A stretch of DNA of 64,000 nt from Pseudomonas sp. ERMR1:02 (GTDB lineage: Bacteria > Pseudomonadota > Gammaproteobacteria > Pseudomonadales > Pseudomonadaceae), in the NCBI RefSeq assembly GCF_002277815.1, contig NZ_NKJI01000007.1, positions 1-64,000 of the forward strand, in the 5' to 3' direction. The stretch's first letter is position 1. Each line of letters starts with the position of its first letter. Under the pieces are notes generated by a model. It worked only from the letters and a program-made list of their open reading frames with translations, searched no databases and was not told where the DNA came from. This document shows, one piece after another, positions 18,417 through 27,580 of the stretch. The translations under genes were made by a program, and so were the position numbers.

Positions 18417-19040
18417 ATGCTGAAGATCTGGGGTCGGAAAAATTCATCGAATGTCAGAAAGCCGTTGTGGGCCGCCGAGGAACTCGGTCTGGCTTATGAA
18501 GCCATCGATGCGGGCGGCGCTTTTGGTGTCGTCGATACGCCCGAGTACCGCGCCATGAACCCCAATGGCCGCGTTCCGGTGATCGAAGACGACGGGTTCG
18601 TGTTGTGGGAATCCAACGCCATCGTCCGTTACCTGTTGGCCAGACATGCTGCGGACACTGCGTGGTATCCGTCGGATCTGCACGGGCGGGCCACCGCTGA
18701 CAAGTGGATGGACTGGACCACCTCCAGTTTTGCAGGTCCCTTCCGCACGGTGTTCTGGGGCGTGCTGCGCACTCCCGCAGAACAACAGGACTGGCCCGCT
18801 ATCAAGGCTGCGATCAAGGAGTGCGAAGCGCTGCTGGCAATGGCCGATCAGGCGCTGGCGGCCAAGCCGTATCTGTCGGGAGACGATATCGGTATGGGCG
18901 ACATTCCGCTGGGCAGTTTCATTTATGCCTGGTTCGAAATGCCGATCGAACGTGCGCCACTGCCTCATCTGGAGGCCTGGTACGCACGGTTGAAGGCGCG
19001 TCCGGCGTATCGCAAAGCGGTGATGACCGCGTTGACTTAA
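18417..19040 (+). CDS. Glutathione S-transferase
   Basis: A 207-residue cytosolic GST. The N-terminal thioredoxin-like half begins L-K-I-W-G-R-K-N-S-S-N-V-R-K with the likely active-site Ser12/Ser13, and the glutathione-binding N-G-R-V-P-V-I-E-D and W-E-S-N-A-I-V-R-Y-L motifs follow. The all-helical C-terminal half has the N-capping D-I-G-M-G-D-I-P-L-G. ATG 18417 is chosen; a GTG two codons earlier overlaps the GAGAGG ribosome site. Substrates are unknown. Confidence 0.92.
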   Translation: MLKIWGRKNSSNVRKPLWAAEELGLAYEAIDAGGAFGVVDTPEYRAMNPNGRVPVIEDDGFVLWESNAIVRYLLARHAADTAWYPSDLHGRATADKWMDWTTSSFAGPFRTVFWGVLRTPAEQQDWPAIKAAIKECEALLAMADQALAAKPYLSGDDIGMGDIPLGSFIYAWFEMPIERAPLPHLEAWYARLKARPAYRKAVMTALT

Positions 19041-19173
19041 TACTCACTATCGACACACTTGACTGTACTTGTGTGGCGGCGACAAGCACCATTGTGCCAA
19101 TGCGCTGTGGTTGTGTTGCTCGCCGTCCGCCCATATTTATCCCTTTCTTTCCTTCTTGGTGCGTAAATCCGAT

Positions 19174-20106
19174 ATGAGTTCCGCTCTGTCCATCCGGCAG
19201 CTAACCAAAACCTACGGCAACGGTTTCCAGGCCTTGAGTGGTATAGATCTGGACGTTGCCGAAGGTGACTTTTTCGCCTTGCTCGGCCCGAACGGCGCCG
19301 GCAAATCCACAACCATCGGCATCCTCTCGACCCTGGTGAACAAGACCAGCGGCACGGTGAATATCTTCGGTCATGACTTGGACAAGAACCCGGCGGCGCT
19401 CAAGCGTTCCATCGGTGTAGTGCCCCAGGAATTCAATTTCAACCAGTTTGAAAAGACCTTCGACATCGTCGTGACCCAGGCCGGTTACTACGGCATTCCG
19501 GCGAAAGTCGCCAAGGAACGCGCCGAGCAGTACCTGACCCAGCTCGGCCTGTGGGACAAACGCGATGTGCCGTCGCGTTCGCTGTCCGGCGGCATGAAGC
19601 GCCGACTGATGATCGCCCGGGCACTGGTTCACGAACCGCGCCTGTTGATCCTCGACGAACCGACCGCCGGGGTGGACATCGAACTTCGTCGCTCGATGTG
19701 GACCTTCCTCACCGAGCTGAACAAAAAAGGCATCACCATCATCCTCACCACGCATTACCTGGAAGAGGCCGAGCAGTTGTGCCGCAACATCGGCATCATC
19801 GATCACGGCACCATCGTCGAAAACACCAGCATGAAGCAGCTACTCGGCCAATTGCATGTCGAGACCTTCCTGCTCGATTTGAAGAACAACCCGATTGCGC
19901 CACCGCAACTGATCGGCTATCCATCGCGGTTGCTCGATGGTCACACCCTGGAAGTCCAGGTGGACAAAAGCATGGGCATCACCGCGCTGTTCACCCAACT
20001 GGCCCAGCAAAACATTGAAGTGCTGAGCCTGCGCAACAAAACCAATCGCCTTGAGGAGTTGTTCGTGTCCCTGGTGGAGAAAAATCTGTCGAAGGTGGCG
20101 GTATGA
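19174..20106 (+). CDS. ABC-2 transporter ATP-binding protein (YadG-like)
   Basis: A 310-residue ABC ATPase. Walker A G-P-N-G-A-G-K-S-T is at 38-46, the signature L-S-G-G-M at 137-141, Walker B L-L-I-L-D-E-P-T-A-G at 157-166, and the switch histidine is in T-T-H-Y-L-E-E-A. An extra C-terminal domain of about 90 residues (from residue 220) is typical of the DrrA/YadG group. ATG 19174 begins the conserved N-terminus. It overlaps the permease gene by ATGA, so the two are translated together and form an exporter of the YadGH type with unknown cargo. Confidence 0.93.
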   Translation: MSSALSIRQLTKTYGNGFQALSGIDLDVAEGDFFALLGPNGAGKSTTIGILSTLVNKTSGTVNIFGHDLDKNPAALKRSIGVVPQEFNFNQFEKTFDIVVTQAGYYGIPAKVAKERAEQYLTQLGLWDKRDVPSRSLSGGMKRRLMIARALVHEPRLLILDEPTAGVDIELRRSMWTFLTELNKKGITIILTTHYLEEAEQLCRNIGIIDHGTIVENTSMKQLLGQLHVETFLLDLKNNPIAPPQLIGYPSRLLDGHTLEVQVDKSMGITALFTQLAQQNIEVLSLRNKTNRLEELFVSLVEKNLSKVAV

Positions 20107-20882
20107 GTTCCGAGCTGCAGCCCAACCTCGTTGCCCTTAACACCATCGTTTACCGTGAGGTCCGGCGTTTTACCCGGATCTGGCCGCAGACCCTGCTACC
20201 GCCAGCCATCACCATGGTTCTGTATTTCGTGATCTTCGGTAACCTGATCGGTCGGCAGATCGGCGCTATGGGTGGCTTCACTTATATGGAGTACATCGTG
20301 CCGGGGCTGATCATGATGTCGGTGATCACCAACTCCTATGGCAACGTGGTATCGAGTTTCTTCGGCAGCAAGTTCCAGCGTTCCATCGAAGAGTTGATGG
20401 TGTCGCCGGTCTCGCCGCATACGATTCTGATCGGCTACACCCTCGGCGGTGTACTGCGTGGATTGATGGTCGGGATCATCGTCACACTGCTGTCACTGTT
20501 TTTCACCGATTTGCAGGTGCATCACCTCGGCGTGACCATTCTGGTGGTAGTGCTGACGGCGACGATCTTCTCTCTGCTGGGGTTCATCAACGCGGTGTTT
20601 GCGCGCAACTTCGATGACATTTCGATCATTCCGACGTTCGTGTTGACGCCTTTGACTTACCTGGGCGGGGTGTTTTACTCGATCTCGCTGCTGCCGCCGT
20701 TCTGGCAGACCGTCTCCCTGGCCAACCCGGTGCTGCACATGGTCAATGCGTTTCGTTACGGGATCCTTGGTGTTTCGGATATCAGGATCAGTATTGCGAT
20801 TACGTTCATGCTGGTGGCGACTTTGATTCTGTATGTAGGTTGTGCGCGGTTGCTGGTGAGTGGGCGGGGGATGCGCACGTAA
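20103..20882 (+). CDS. ABC-2 transporter permease (YadH-like)
   Basis: A 259-residue inner-membrane protein with about six transmembrane helices. The ABC-2 signature is seen around residues 55-130 and P-T-F-V-L-T-P-L-T-Y-L-G-G-V-F-Y-S lies near residue 180. Its ATG overlaps the ATPase stop by four bases. Two copies of each subunit would make the exporter. A REP pair follows. Confidence 0.92.
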   Translation: MSSELQPNLVALNTIVYREVRRFTRIWPQTLLPPAITMVLYFVIFGNLIGRQIGAMGGFTYMEYIVPGLIMMSVITNSYGNVVSSFFGSKFQRSIEELMVSPVSPHTILIGYTLGGVLRGLMVGIIVTLLSLFFTDLQVHHLGVTILVVVLTATIFSLLGFINAVFARNFDDISIIPTFVLTPLTYLGGVFYSISLLPPFWQTVSLANPVLHMVNAFRYGILGVSDIRISIAITFMLVATLILYVGCARLLVSGRGMRT

Positions 20883-20901
20883 CGGTGGTCGCCGCTTTCC
20901 A

Positions 20902-21004
20902 CTGTAGGAGCGAGCCTGCTCGCGATGGACGTCAACGATAACGCGTGTTCCCTGAATGCCCGTGTTTTCTGAACGTTTTTCGCGAGCAGGCTCGCTCCTA
21001 CAGA
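20902..21004. repeat. REP inverted pair, GAGCCTGCTCG type
   Basis: CTGTAGGAGCGAGCCTGCTC is mirrored by GAGCAGGCTCGCTCCTACAG. The usual CTTGC core reads CCTGC, and both arms share this change. It lies between convergent genes. Confidence 0.85.
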
Positions 21005-21020
21005 TGTGAATCCGCCATAA

Positions 21021-21049
21021 AAAACGGCCTCCCGATCGGAGGCCGTTTT
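21021..21049. terminator. Bidirectional terminator between permease and DUF2062 genes
   Basis: ACGGCCTCC (from 21024) pairs with GGAGGCCGT around CGAT, flanked by AAAAAA and TTTT. Confidence 0.85.
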
Positions 21050-21055
21050 GCATTC

Positions 21056-21571
21056 TCACATTCGACTCTGCTTGCGCCGCTTCCACTGCCGCGCAACCCA
21101 CCAGCGCCAATACATCATCACCAGACAATACGCCAATGCCCCCAGCACCAACCCGGTGACCACCGAACCTAGCAAGAACGGCTGCCACAAGGTCGAGAGC
21201 TCACCGCTGATCCATTCCCAAGTCAATTCGTCCGGCAGATGCCGGGCGGGAACGTCCATCAGCCAGGCGCCGGTCTGATAGGTGCAAAAGAACACGGCCG
21301 GCATGGTGATCGGGTTGGTCAGCCACACCAGACTGACGGCAATCGGCATATTGCCGCGCACGACGATGGCGAGGATGGCGGCGACCAGCATCTGCAATGG
21401 AATCGGCAGGAACGCCGCGAACAGACCCACCGCCATGGCCCGGGCGACGGAATGGCGGTTGAGGTGCCAGAGGTTCGGGTCATGCAGCAGAGTACCGAGA
21501 AAGCGTAAGGATTTGTGTTCCCTGATGCTGGTCGGATCTGGCATGTAACGTTTGAATAAGCGCCGGGGCAT
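21056..21571 (-). CDS. DUF2062 membrane protein
   Basis: A 171-residue protein with the DUF2062 pattern: a cytoplasmic N-terminus of about 45 residues, a hydrophobic segment A-V-G-L-F-A-A-F-L-P-I-P-L-Q-M-L-V-A (about 45-70), the family motif W-L-T-N-P-I-T-M-P and a final helix near residues 130-155, ending in a basic W-K-R-R-K-Q tail. ATG 21571 (M-P-R-R-L-F-K-R-Y) is the natural start; extra upstream codons in frame are not conserved-looking. Divergent from comEC. Function unknown. Confidence 0.82.
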   Translation of the reverse strand: MPRRLFKRYMPDPTSIREHKSLRFLGTLLHDPNLWHLNRHSVARAMAVGLFAAFLPIPLQMLVAAILAIVVRGNMPIAVSLVWLTNPITMPAVFFCTYQTGAWLMDVPARHLPDELTWEWISGELSTLWQPFLLGSVVTGLVLGALAYCLVMMYWRWWVARQWKRRKQSRM

Positions 21572-21691
21572 AAGGCTTCTCGGTCGGTTAAGGCGGCAAG
21601 TATGTCTGGATTCTATGAACCGCCCATTCAGACTTTGTGACAATTGATAACGGTGGTCGTGCGGTCAACCGGCTATGCCTAGGAACGGGAC

Positions 21692-21743
21692 TCTCAAGTA
21701 AGGGCCTCAAGTAAGGGCCTCAAGTACGGGCATCAAGGACGGG
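21692..21743 (+). repeat. Four 13-bp tandem repeats before comEC
   Basis: Units TCTCAAGTAAGGG, CCTCAAGTAAGGG, CCTCAAGTACGGG and CATCAAGGACGGG follow each other without gaps. The last unit supplies the AAGGA that stands 7 bases before the ATG at 21747. Confidence 0.85.
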
Positions 21744-21746
21744 CGT

Positions 21747-24045
21747 ATGCGCACAGGATGGTGGCGTTGGCGCTGGGTTTGCTGGCCCTGCGTTTTTTAC
21801 CGGCCTTGCCGCCGGTCGGATTATGGCTGCTGTTGCCGATGGTCGGTTTGATGTTGCTGCCGTTCAGGACGTATCCGGTAGCGTTTTTTCTATTCGGTTT
21901 GAGTTGGGCCTGCGCGCAGGCGCAGTGGGCGCTGAATGATCGGTTGGCACCTGGTCTTGATGGCGAAACACGCTGGGTCGAAGGGCGGGTAGTGGGATTG
22001 CCCCAGCACAGCGAAGCCGTCGTGCGTTTCGAATTGGCGGACGCTTGGTCACGGCACGGCAACGTGCCGCAACTTATGCGCCTGGCCTGGTACAACGGAC
22101 CACCGGTTAGCAGCGGCGAACGCTGGCGACTGGCGGTCAAGTTGAAGCGTCCCGCCGGGTTGCTCAATCCCCATGCCTTCGATTACGACGCCTGGCTGCT
22201 GGCGAAGCGCATCGGCGCGACCGGGACCGTCAAGGATGGCGAACGGCTTGCCAAGGCGCGATGGGCCTGGCGTGACGGCATTCGTCAGAAGTTACAGGCA
22301 GTGGATGCTCAGGGTCGAACGGGTGTGCTGGTGGCGTTGGTGCTGGGAGATGGTGGCGGACTCAGTCGTGAAGACTGGCAAGTGTTGCAGGACACCGGCA
22401 CTGTGCATCTGTTGGTGATTTCCGGACAACACATCGGGATGCTGGCGGGGCTGGTGTATTTACTGATCGCCGGGCTTGCCCGTTATGGCCTGTGGCCAAG
22501 CCGTCTGCCGTGGCTACCCTGGGCCTGCGGTCTGGCATTCGCGGCTGCCCTCGGTTACGGGCTGTTGGCCGGTTTCGAGGTGCCGGTGCGTCGTGCCTGT
22601 TTGATGATCGGTCTGGTGCTGTTATGGCGCCTTCGATTTCGCCATCTTGGCGCCTGGTGGCCGCTGTTACTGGCGCTTAATGGCGTGTTGTTGCTGGACC
22701 CGCTGGCCAGTCTGCAGCCGGGATTCTGGTTGTCCTTCGGGGCCGTGGCGGTGCTGATCTTCACCTTCAGCGGTCGCCTGGGTCCGTGGCGATGGTGGCA
22801 AACCTGGACTCGCGCCCAATGGCTGATCGCAATTGGTCTGGGGCCGATATTGCTGGTGCTGGGCTTACCGATCAGTCTCACCGGGCCGCTGGTCAATCTG
22901 TTGGCGGTGCCGTGGATCAGCATGCTGGTGCTGCCACCCGCGTTGCTCGGGACTCTGCTGTTGCCCGTGCCTTATGCGGGGAGGGCCTGTTGTGGCTGGC
23001 CGGCGGACTGATCGACGGGCTATTCAGGGTCCTGGCGTTGATGGCCGGGCAGGTTCCCGCGTGGATACCCGTGGCGGTTCCCTGGTGGGTATGGGGCATG
23101 GGGGCACTCGGTGCGTTCCTGCTCTTGCTGCCGCAAGGTATACCGCTACGGCCGTTGGGTTGGCCTTTGCTGCTGGTGCTGGTCTTTGCGCCCCGACCCA
23201 CCGTGCCTGAAGGTGTGGCTGAAATCTGGCAGCTGGATGTCGGTCAGGGCCTGGCCATCCTCGTGCGCACCCGCAATCACGCGGTGCTGTATGACGCCGG
23301 TCCGCGTTTCGGTGATAGCGACCTCGGTGAGCGCGTGGTGTTGCCAACGTTGCGGAAAATGGGCGTGGGCGCTCTCGACTTGATGCTGATCAGCCACGCT
23401 CACGCCGATCATGCCGGCGGCGCGCTGGCGGTTACCAAGGGACTGCCGGTGACGCGCGTGATCAGTGGTGAACCAGGGGAGTTGCCGACGGAGCTGCAAG
23501 CCGGGGACTGCGAGAGCGGTCGGAAATGGACCTGGGACGGTGTGAACTTTGAGCTCTGGCAATGGGCGCATGCCCGTGAAAGCAATCCCAAATCCTGTGT
23601 GCTGCAGATCGAAGCCAATGGCGAGCGACTGCTGCTGACCGGTGACATCGACACTGCGGCCGAACGAGTACTGCTCGACAGTCCGTTGGCGGTTGCGACC
23701 GACTGGTTGCAGGCGCCGCACCATGGCAGTCGCAGTTCGTCTTCGATAGCGCTGCTCAACGGCCTGCAGCCCAAAGCGGTACTGATTTCCCGTGGCCAGG
23801 GCAATTCGTTTGGTCATCCTCATCCGACGGTCCTGGCTCGCTATCGAAAACTCGACATGGCGATCTACGACAGCGCTGAGCAGGGTGCCATTCATCTGCA
23901 ACTGGGGCGTTTCGAATCGCCACGGACGATGCGTCAGGAGCGGCGTTTCTGGCGCGATCCGCCCCGTCGGACAAATAACCGCCAGCTATTACAGCCCGAC
24001 CGGATGCGACATCACGGTCTTCGGTGCGCCCACCCCCTATGTTAG
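21747..24045 (+). CDS. comEC: DNA internalization protein ComEC/Rec2 (frameshifted as given)
   Basis: With two single bases restored this is a 766-residue ComEC: N-terminal helices and DUF4131-like domain, the competence membrane domain (about residues 190-490; V-I-S-G-Q-H-I-G-M-L-A), and a C-terminal metallo-beta-lactamase domain with S-H-A-H-A-D-H-A-G-G and the H-H-G-S-R-S motif. As written the frame breaks at 22978-22981, where GCGGGGAG should read GCGGGGGAG to give P-Y-A-G-E-G-L-L-W-L-A. It breaks also near 21756, where ATGCGCACAGG-ATG needs one base to join M-R-T-G to M-V-A-L-A. The start at 21747 has the better ribosome site; ATG 21758 is the fallback start of the open part, 21758-23011. 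The protein would form the DNA uptake channel. Confidence 0.88.
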
Positions 24046-24075
24046 AGTGGCGCACTTTTTCGAGGGACTGTCACT

Positions 24076-24711
24076 GTGTGGGAATTGGTCAAATCCGGCG
24101 GCTGGATGATGCTGCCGATCATCCTGAGTTCCATCGCGGCAATGGCGATCGTTGCCGAGCGCCTCTGGACCCTGCGATCCAGCCGCGTAACCCCGGAGCA
24201 TTTGCTCGGGCAAGTGTGGGTGTGGATCAAGGACAAACAACTCAATAAAGAGAAACTCAAGGAGCTGCGCGCCAATTCGCCGTTGGGCGAGATCCTGGCT
24301 GCAGGCCTGGCTAACTCCAGACATGGTCGCGAGATCATGAAAGAGTGCATCGAGGAGGCCGCTGCACGGGTCATCCACGAACTTGAGCGCTACATCAATG
24401 CCCTCGGCACCATCGCCGCCATGGCTCCACTGCTGGGCCTGTTGGGTACGGTGCTGGGCATGATCGATATCTTCAGTTCGTTCATGGGCACGGGCATGAC
24501 GACCAACGCCGCGGTGCTGGCCGGCGGTATTTCCAAAGCCTTGATTACCACGGCTTCTGGCCTGATCGTTGGTATCCCGTCGGTGTTCTTCCACCGGTTT
24601 CTGCAACGGCGCATTGATGAGCTCGTCGTGGGTATGGAGCAGGAAGCCATCAAGCTGGTTGAAGTGGTGCAGGGCGACCGTGACGTTGATCTGGCTGAGG
24701 GCAAAGCGTGA
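24076..24711 (+). CDS. exbB: MotA/TolQ/ExbB proton channel protein
   Basis: A 211-residue three-helix inner-membrane protein. Helix 1 is near residues 10-27, and the paired helices 2 and 3 (about 110-135 and 150-175) carry the conserved A-P-L-L-G-L-L-G-T-V-L-G and G-I-S-K-A-L-I-T-T-A-S-G-L motifs. GTG 24076 opens with W-E-L-V-K-S-G-G-W-M-M-L-P. It is the first gene of a tightly packed operon that runs through murB. No tonB is near; this ExbBD pair linked to lpxK is a common gammaproteobacterial arrangement whose energised partner is not known. Confidence 0.92.
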   Translation: MWELVKSGGWMMLPIILSSIAAMAIVAERLWTLRSSRVTPEHLLGQVWVWIKDKQLNKEKLKELRANSPLGEILAAGLANSRHGREIMKECIEEAAARVIHELERYINALGTIAAMAPLLGLLGTVLGMIDIFSSFMGTGMTTNAAVLAGGISKALITTASGLIVGIPSVFFHRFLQRRIDELVVGMEQEAIKLVEVVQGDRDVDLAEGKA

Positions 24712-25135
24712 AGTTCCGCCGCAAGCAACGGGAGAACGTGGACATCAACCTCGTGTCGCTGATCGACGTGGTGTTTGTCCTGCTGCTGTTTTCGTGGTCA
24801 CCACCACCTTCACCCGTGAAACCCAGTTGCGCGTCGATCTGCCGGAAGCGGTCAGCGGATCCCCCGCCGAAGATCAGAGCAAGCAGCTGGATATCACCAT
24901 CAGCGCCGACGGGGTGTTCTCGGTGAACAACCAGATCCTGCCGAAAAGCGACCTGGCCAGCCTTATGGATGCCCTGCAGAAAGAATCCAACGGCGATACC
25001 AATCGGCCATTGTCCATCAGCGCCGACGGCAAATCCCAGCATCAGTCCGTGATCACCGCCATGGACGCTGCCGGCAAGCTGGGCTTCAGCCACTTGCGCA
25101 TGACCACAGTCGAGGCGGCGCCGCCCGCGTCCTGA
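24708..25135 (+). CDS. exbD: ExbD/TolR-family protein (frameshifted as given)
   Basis: With one T restored at 24789-24792 (CTGTTTTCG to CTGTTTTTCG) this is a 142-residue ExbD. It starts [20 protein letters not shown], has one transmembrane helix [11 protein letters not shown] (about 21-31) with the essential Asp20, and a periplasmic domain ending V-E-A-A-P-P-A-S. As written, translation leaves frame after residue 28. The GTG start overlaps the exbB stop (GTGA), and the stop overlaps the lpxK ATG (TGATG). Confidence 0.9.
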
Positions 25136-26145
25136 TGGCCATGTCCGATCGCCTGCTCGCCGCGTGGTACCGAGGTCATCCGGCCCTGAAGCTGTTGCAG
25201 CCACTGGAGTGGTTGTACCGGCGCGTGGTCAACAGTAAGCGCAAGCGTTTTCTGGCCGGCGAGGGGCAGATTTATCAACCCCCCGTGCCACTGATCGTCG
25301 TCGGCAACATCACCGTCGGCGGCACCGGCAAGACGCCGCTGATTCTGTGGATGATCCAGCATTGTCAACGCAGCGGCTTGCGGGTCGGCGTGGTCAGCCG
25401 CGGTTATGGCGCCAAGCCGCCGCAATTGCCGTGGCGGGTCGAGGTCGATCAAAGCGCTGACATTGCTGGCGACGAACCCCTGTTGATCGTTCAGCGTACA
25501 GGCGTGCCATTGATGATCGACCCGGACCGCAGCCGCGCCGTCAAAGCCTTGCTGGCAAGCGAGCCGCTGGACCTGATCCTGTCTGATGACGGCATGCAAC
25601 ATTACCGGTTGGCTCGCGATCTGGAATTGGTGCTGATCGACGCCGCCCGTGGTCTGGGCAATCAGCGTTGCTTGCCGGCCGGGCCATTGCGCGAGCCGGT
25701 CGAGCGTCTGCAAAGCGTCGACGCGGTGCTCTACAACGGCGCCGTGGCTGACCGCGAGGGTGGCTTTGCCTTCCAGTTGCAACCGACCACACTAATCAAC
25801 TTGCGCAGCGGCGAACAGCGTCCCCTCGACCACTTTCCCGCTGGCCAGGCGCTGCACGCCGTGGCCGGGATCGGCAATCCGCAACGTTTCTTCAGCACCC
25901 TTGAAACGCTACACTGGAAGCCAGTCCCGCATGCATTCGCCGACCACGCCGAATACAGCGTGCAGGCCTTGAGTTTCGCACCGTCATTGCCGTTGGTGAT
26001 GACCGAAAAGGACGCAGTGAAGTGCCGTGCCTTTGCCGCCGCCGATTGGTGGTACCTGGCGGTTGATGCTGTGCCGTCGCCGGCTTTCGTGGCCTGGTTC
26101 GATACGCAGTTGATGCGCCTGTTGCCGGCTCGTCTATTGCCTTAA
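25135..26145 (+). CDS. lpxK: Tetraacyldisaccharide 4'-kinase
   Basis: A 336-residue inner-membrane kinase that phosphorylates the lipid A disaccharide at the 4' position. The P-loop G-G-T-G-K-T is at residues 62-67 in [20 protein letters not shown] follows near 145, and an N-terminal amphipathic segment (W-Y-R-G-H-P) supports membrane binding. Its ATG overlaps the exbD stop. A second Met two codons later could equally be the start. Confidence 0.96.
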   Translation: MAMSDRLLAAWYRGHPALKLLQPLEWLYRRVVNSKRKRFLAGEGQIYQPPVPLIVVGNITVGGTGKTPLILWMIQHCQRSGLRVGVVSRGYGAKPPQLPWRVEVDQSADIAGDEPLLIVQRTGVPLMIDPDRSRAVKALLASEPLDLILSDDGMQHYRLARDLELVLIDAARGLGNQRCLPAGPLREPVERLQSVDAVLYNGAVADREGGFAFQLQPTTLINLRSGEQRPLDHFPAGQALHAVAGIGNPQRFFSTLETLHWKPVPHAFADHAEYSVQALSFAPSLPLVMTEKDAVKCRAFAAADWWYLAVDAVPSPAFVAWFDTQLMRLLPARLLP

Positions 26146-26169
26146 ATCCATTTTATCCAGGGAATGTTC

Positions 26170-26355
26170 ATGGACACCAAATTGCTCGACATCCTCGCTT
26201 GCCCGGTCTGCAAAGGCCCGCTCAAGCTCAGCGCCGACAAAACCGAGCTGATCAGCAAGGGCGCAGGTCTCGCGTACCCGATTCGCGACGGTATCCCGGT
26301 GATGCTCGAAACCGAAGCCCGTACCCTGACCACCGATGAGCGACTGGATAAATGA
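26170..26355 (+). CDS. Trm112/YcaR-family small zinc-binding-like protein
   Basis: A 61-residue UPF0434 protein. C-P-V-C at residues 11-14 and [10 protein letters not shown] near 36 are the family marks; the second cysteine pair of full zinc ribbons is absent. ATG 26170 is preferred to ATG 26164 because AGGGA lies 7 bases before it. It sits between lpxK and kdsB as in many gammaproteobacteria, and its stop overlaps the kdsB start. Confidence 0.92.
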   Translation: MDTKLLDILACPVCKGPLKLSADKTELISKGAGLAYPIRDGIPVMLETEARTLTTDERLDK

Positions 26356-27116
26356 CCACAGCCTTTACCGTTGTTATTCCATCGCGTTACGCCTCCACCC
26401 GTTTGCCGGGCAAGCCACTGCTGCTGATCGCCGGCAAGCCGATGATCCAGCACGTCTGGGAACAGGCGAGCAAAAGCAGCGCCCAGCGTGTAGTGGTTGC
26501 GACTGACGATAAGCGCATCCGCGAGGCCTGCATCGAGTTTGGCGCCGAAGTGGTGATGACCCGCGAGGATCACAACTCCGGCACCGATCGCCTGGCGGAA
26601 GTCGCGGCGAAACTGGGCCTGGCGCCAGACGCCATCGTGGTTAACGTTCAGGGTGACGAACCGTTGATCCCGCCGAGCGTGATCGATCAGGTCGCCGCCA
26701 ACCTGGCGGCCCACACGGAAGCGCGCATGGCCACTTTGGCCGAGCCGATCGAAGACGCGCAATCCCTGTTCAATCCCAACGTGGTCAAGGTCGTCAGCGA
26801 CCTCAATGGCCTGGCACTGACTTTCAGTCGCGCCACATCGCCATGGGCGCGGGATGACTTTGCCAAGAGTCGCGACCAGTTGCCGGAAGGCGTGCCGTAC
26901 CGTCGTCACATCGGCATCTATGCCTACCGCGCCGGTTTCCTGCATGACTTCGTCAGCTGGGGCCCTTGCTGGCTGGAAAACACCGAATGCCTGGAACAGT
27001 TGCGGGCGCTCTGGCACGGCGTACGGATTCATGTTGCCGACGCGCTGATCGCGCCTCCAGCCGGTGTCGATACTGTTGAAGACCTTGAGCGCGTTCGTCG
27101 CCTGCTGGAGGCCTGA
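26352..27116 (+). CDS. kdsB: 3-deoxy-manno-octulosonate cytidylyltransferase
   Basis: A 254-residue cytosolic enzyme that activates Kdo as CMP-Kdo for LPS core synthesis. The nucleotide-binding [12 protein letters not shown] motif is at 10-21, followed by V-V-A-T-D-D, N-V-Q-G-D-E-P and H-I-G-I-Y-A-Y-R. Starts within the previous stop (ATGA) and its own stop overlaps the phosphatase ATG (TGATG). Confidence 0.97.
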   Translation: MTTAFTVVIPSRYASTRLPGKPLLLIAGKPMIQHVWEQASKSSAQRVVVATDDKRIREACIEFGAEVVMTREDHNSGTDRLAEVAAKLGLAPDAIVVNVQGDEPLIPPSVIDQVAANLAAHTEARMATLAEPIEDAQSLFNPNVVKVVSDLNGLALTFSRATSPWARDDFAKSRDQLPEGVPYRRHIGIYAYRAGFLHDFVSWGPCWLENTECLEQLRALWHGVRIHVADALIAPPAGVDTVEDLERVRRLLEA

Positions 27117-27580
27117 TGCGGGTTCTGTTTGTCTGCCTGGGCAACATCTGCCGTTCTCCTACCGCTGAAGGCGTGTTGCGGCACAAGCTGCGGGAAGCGG
27201 GGCTGGCCGATCAAGTCGAAGTCGCCTCCGCCGGCACCGGTGACTGGCACGTCGGCAAGGCGCCGGACAAACGCAGTCAGGCCGCAGCAAAGCTGCGCGG
27301 CTATGACCTGTCCCCACAACGCGCCCAGCAAGTGAGTCGCGCCGATTTCGCCACTTACGACCTGATTCTGGCGATGGACAACAGTAACCTGCGCAATCTC
27401 AAGGCTTTGCAACCGGCCCGGGGCAAAGCCGAGCTGGACCTGTTCCTGCGCCGTTATCAATCGGAACTCGATGAAGTGCCGGACCCTTATTACGACGGTG
27501 ACCAGGGTTTCGAACAGGTGCTGGATCTGATCGAGCGTGCCAGCGATCTGCTGGTAATCGAACTGAAGGGACGGTTATGA
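27116..27580 (+). CDS. Low-molecular-weight protein-tyrosine phosphatase
   Basis: A 154-residue LMW-PTP. The P-loop C-L-G-N-I-C-R-S places nucleophile Cys7 and Arg13 (C-X5-R), and the general acid is Asp123 in V-P-D-P-Y-Y. It is embedded between kdsB and murB with overlapping stop/start codons on both sides, so it is co-translated with envelope genes. Its target is not known; tyrosine kinases of the Wzc/BY type are the usual partners but none is in this window. Confidence 0.94.
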   Translation: MRVLFVCLGNICRSPTAEGVLRHKLREAGLADQVEVASAGTGDWHVGKAPDKRSQAAAKLRGYDLSPQRAQQVSRADFATYDLILAMDNSNLRNLKALQPARGKAELDLFLRRYQSELDEVPDPYYDGDQGFEQVLDLIERASDLLVIELKGRL

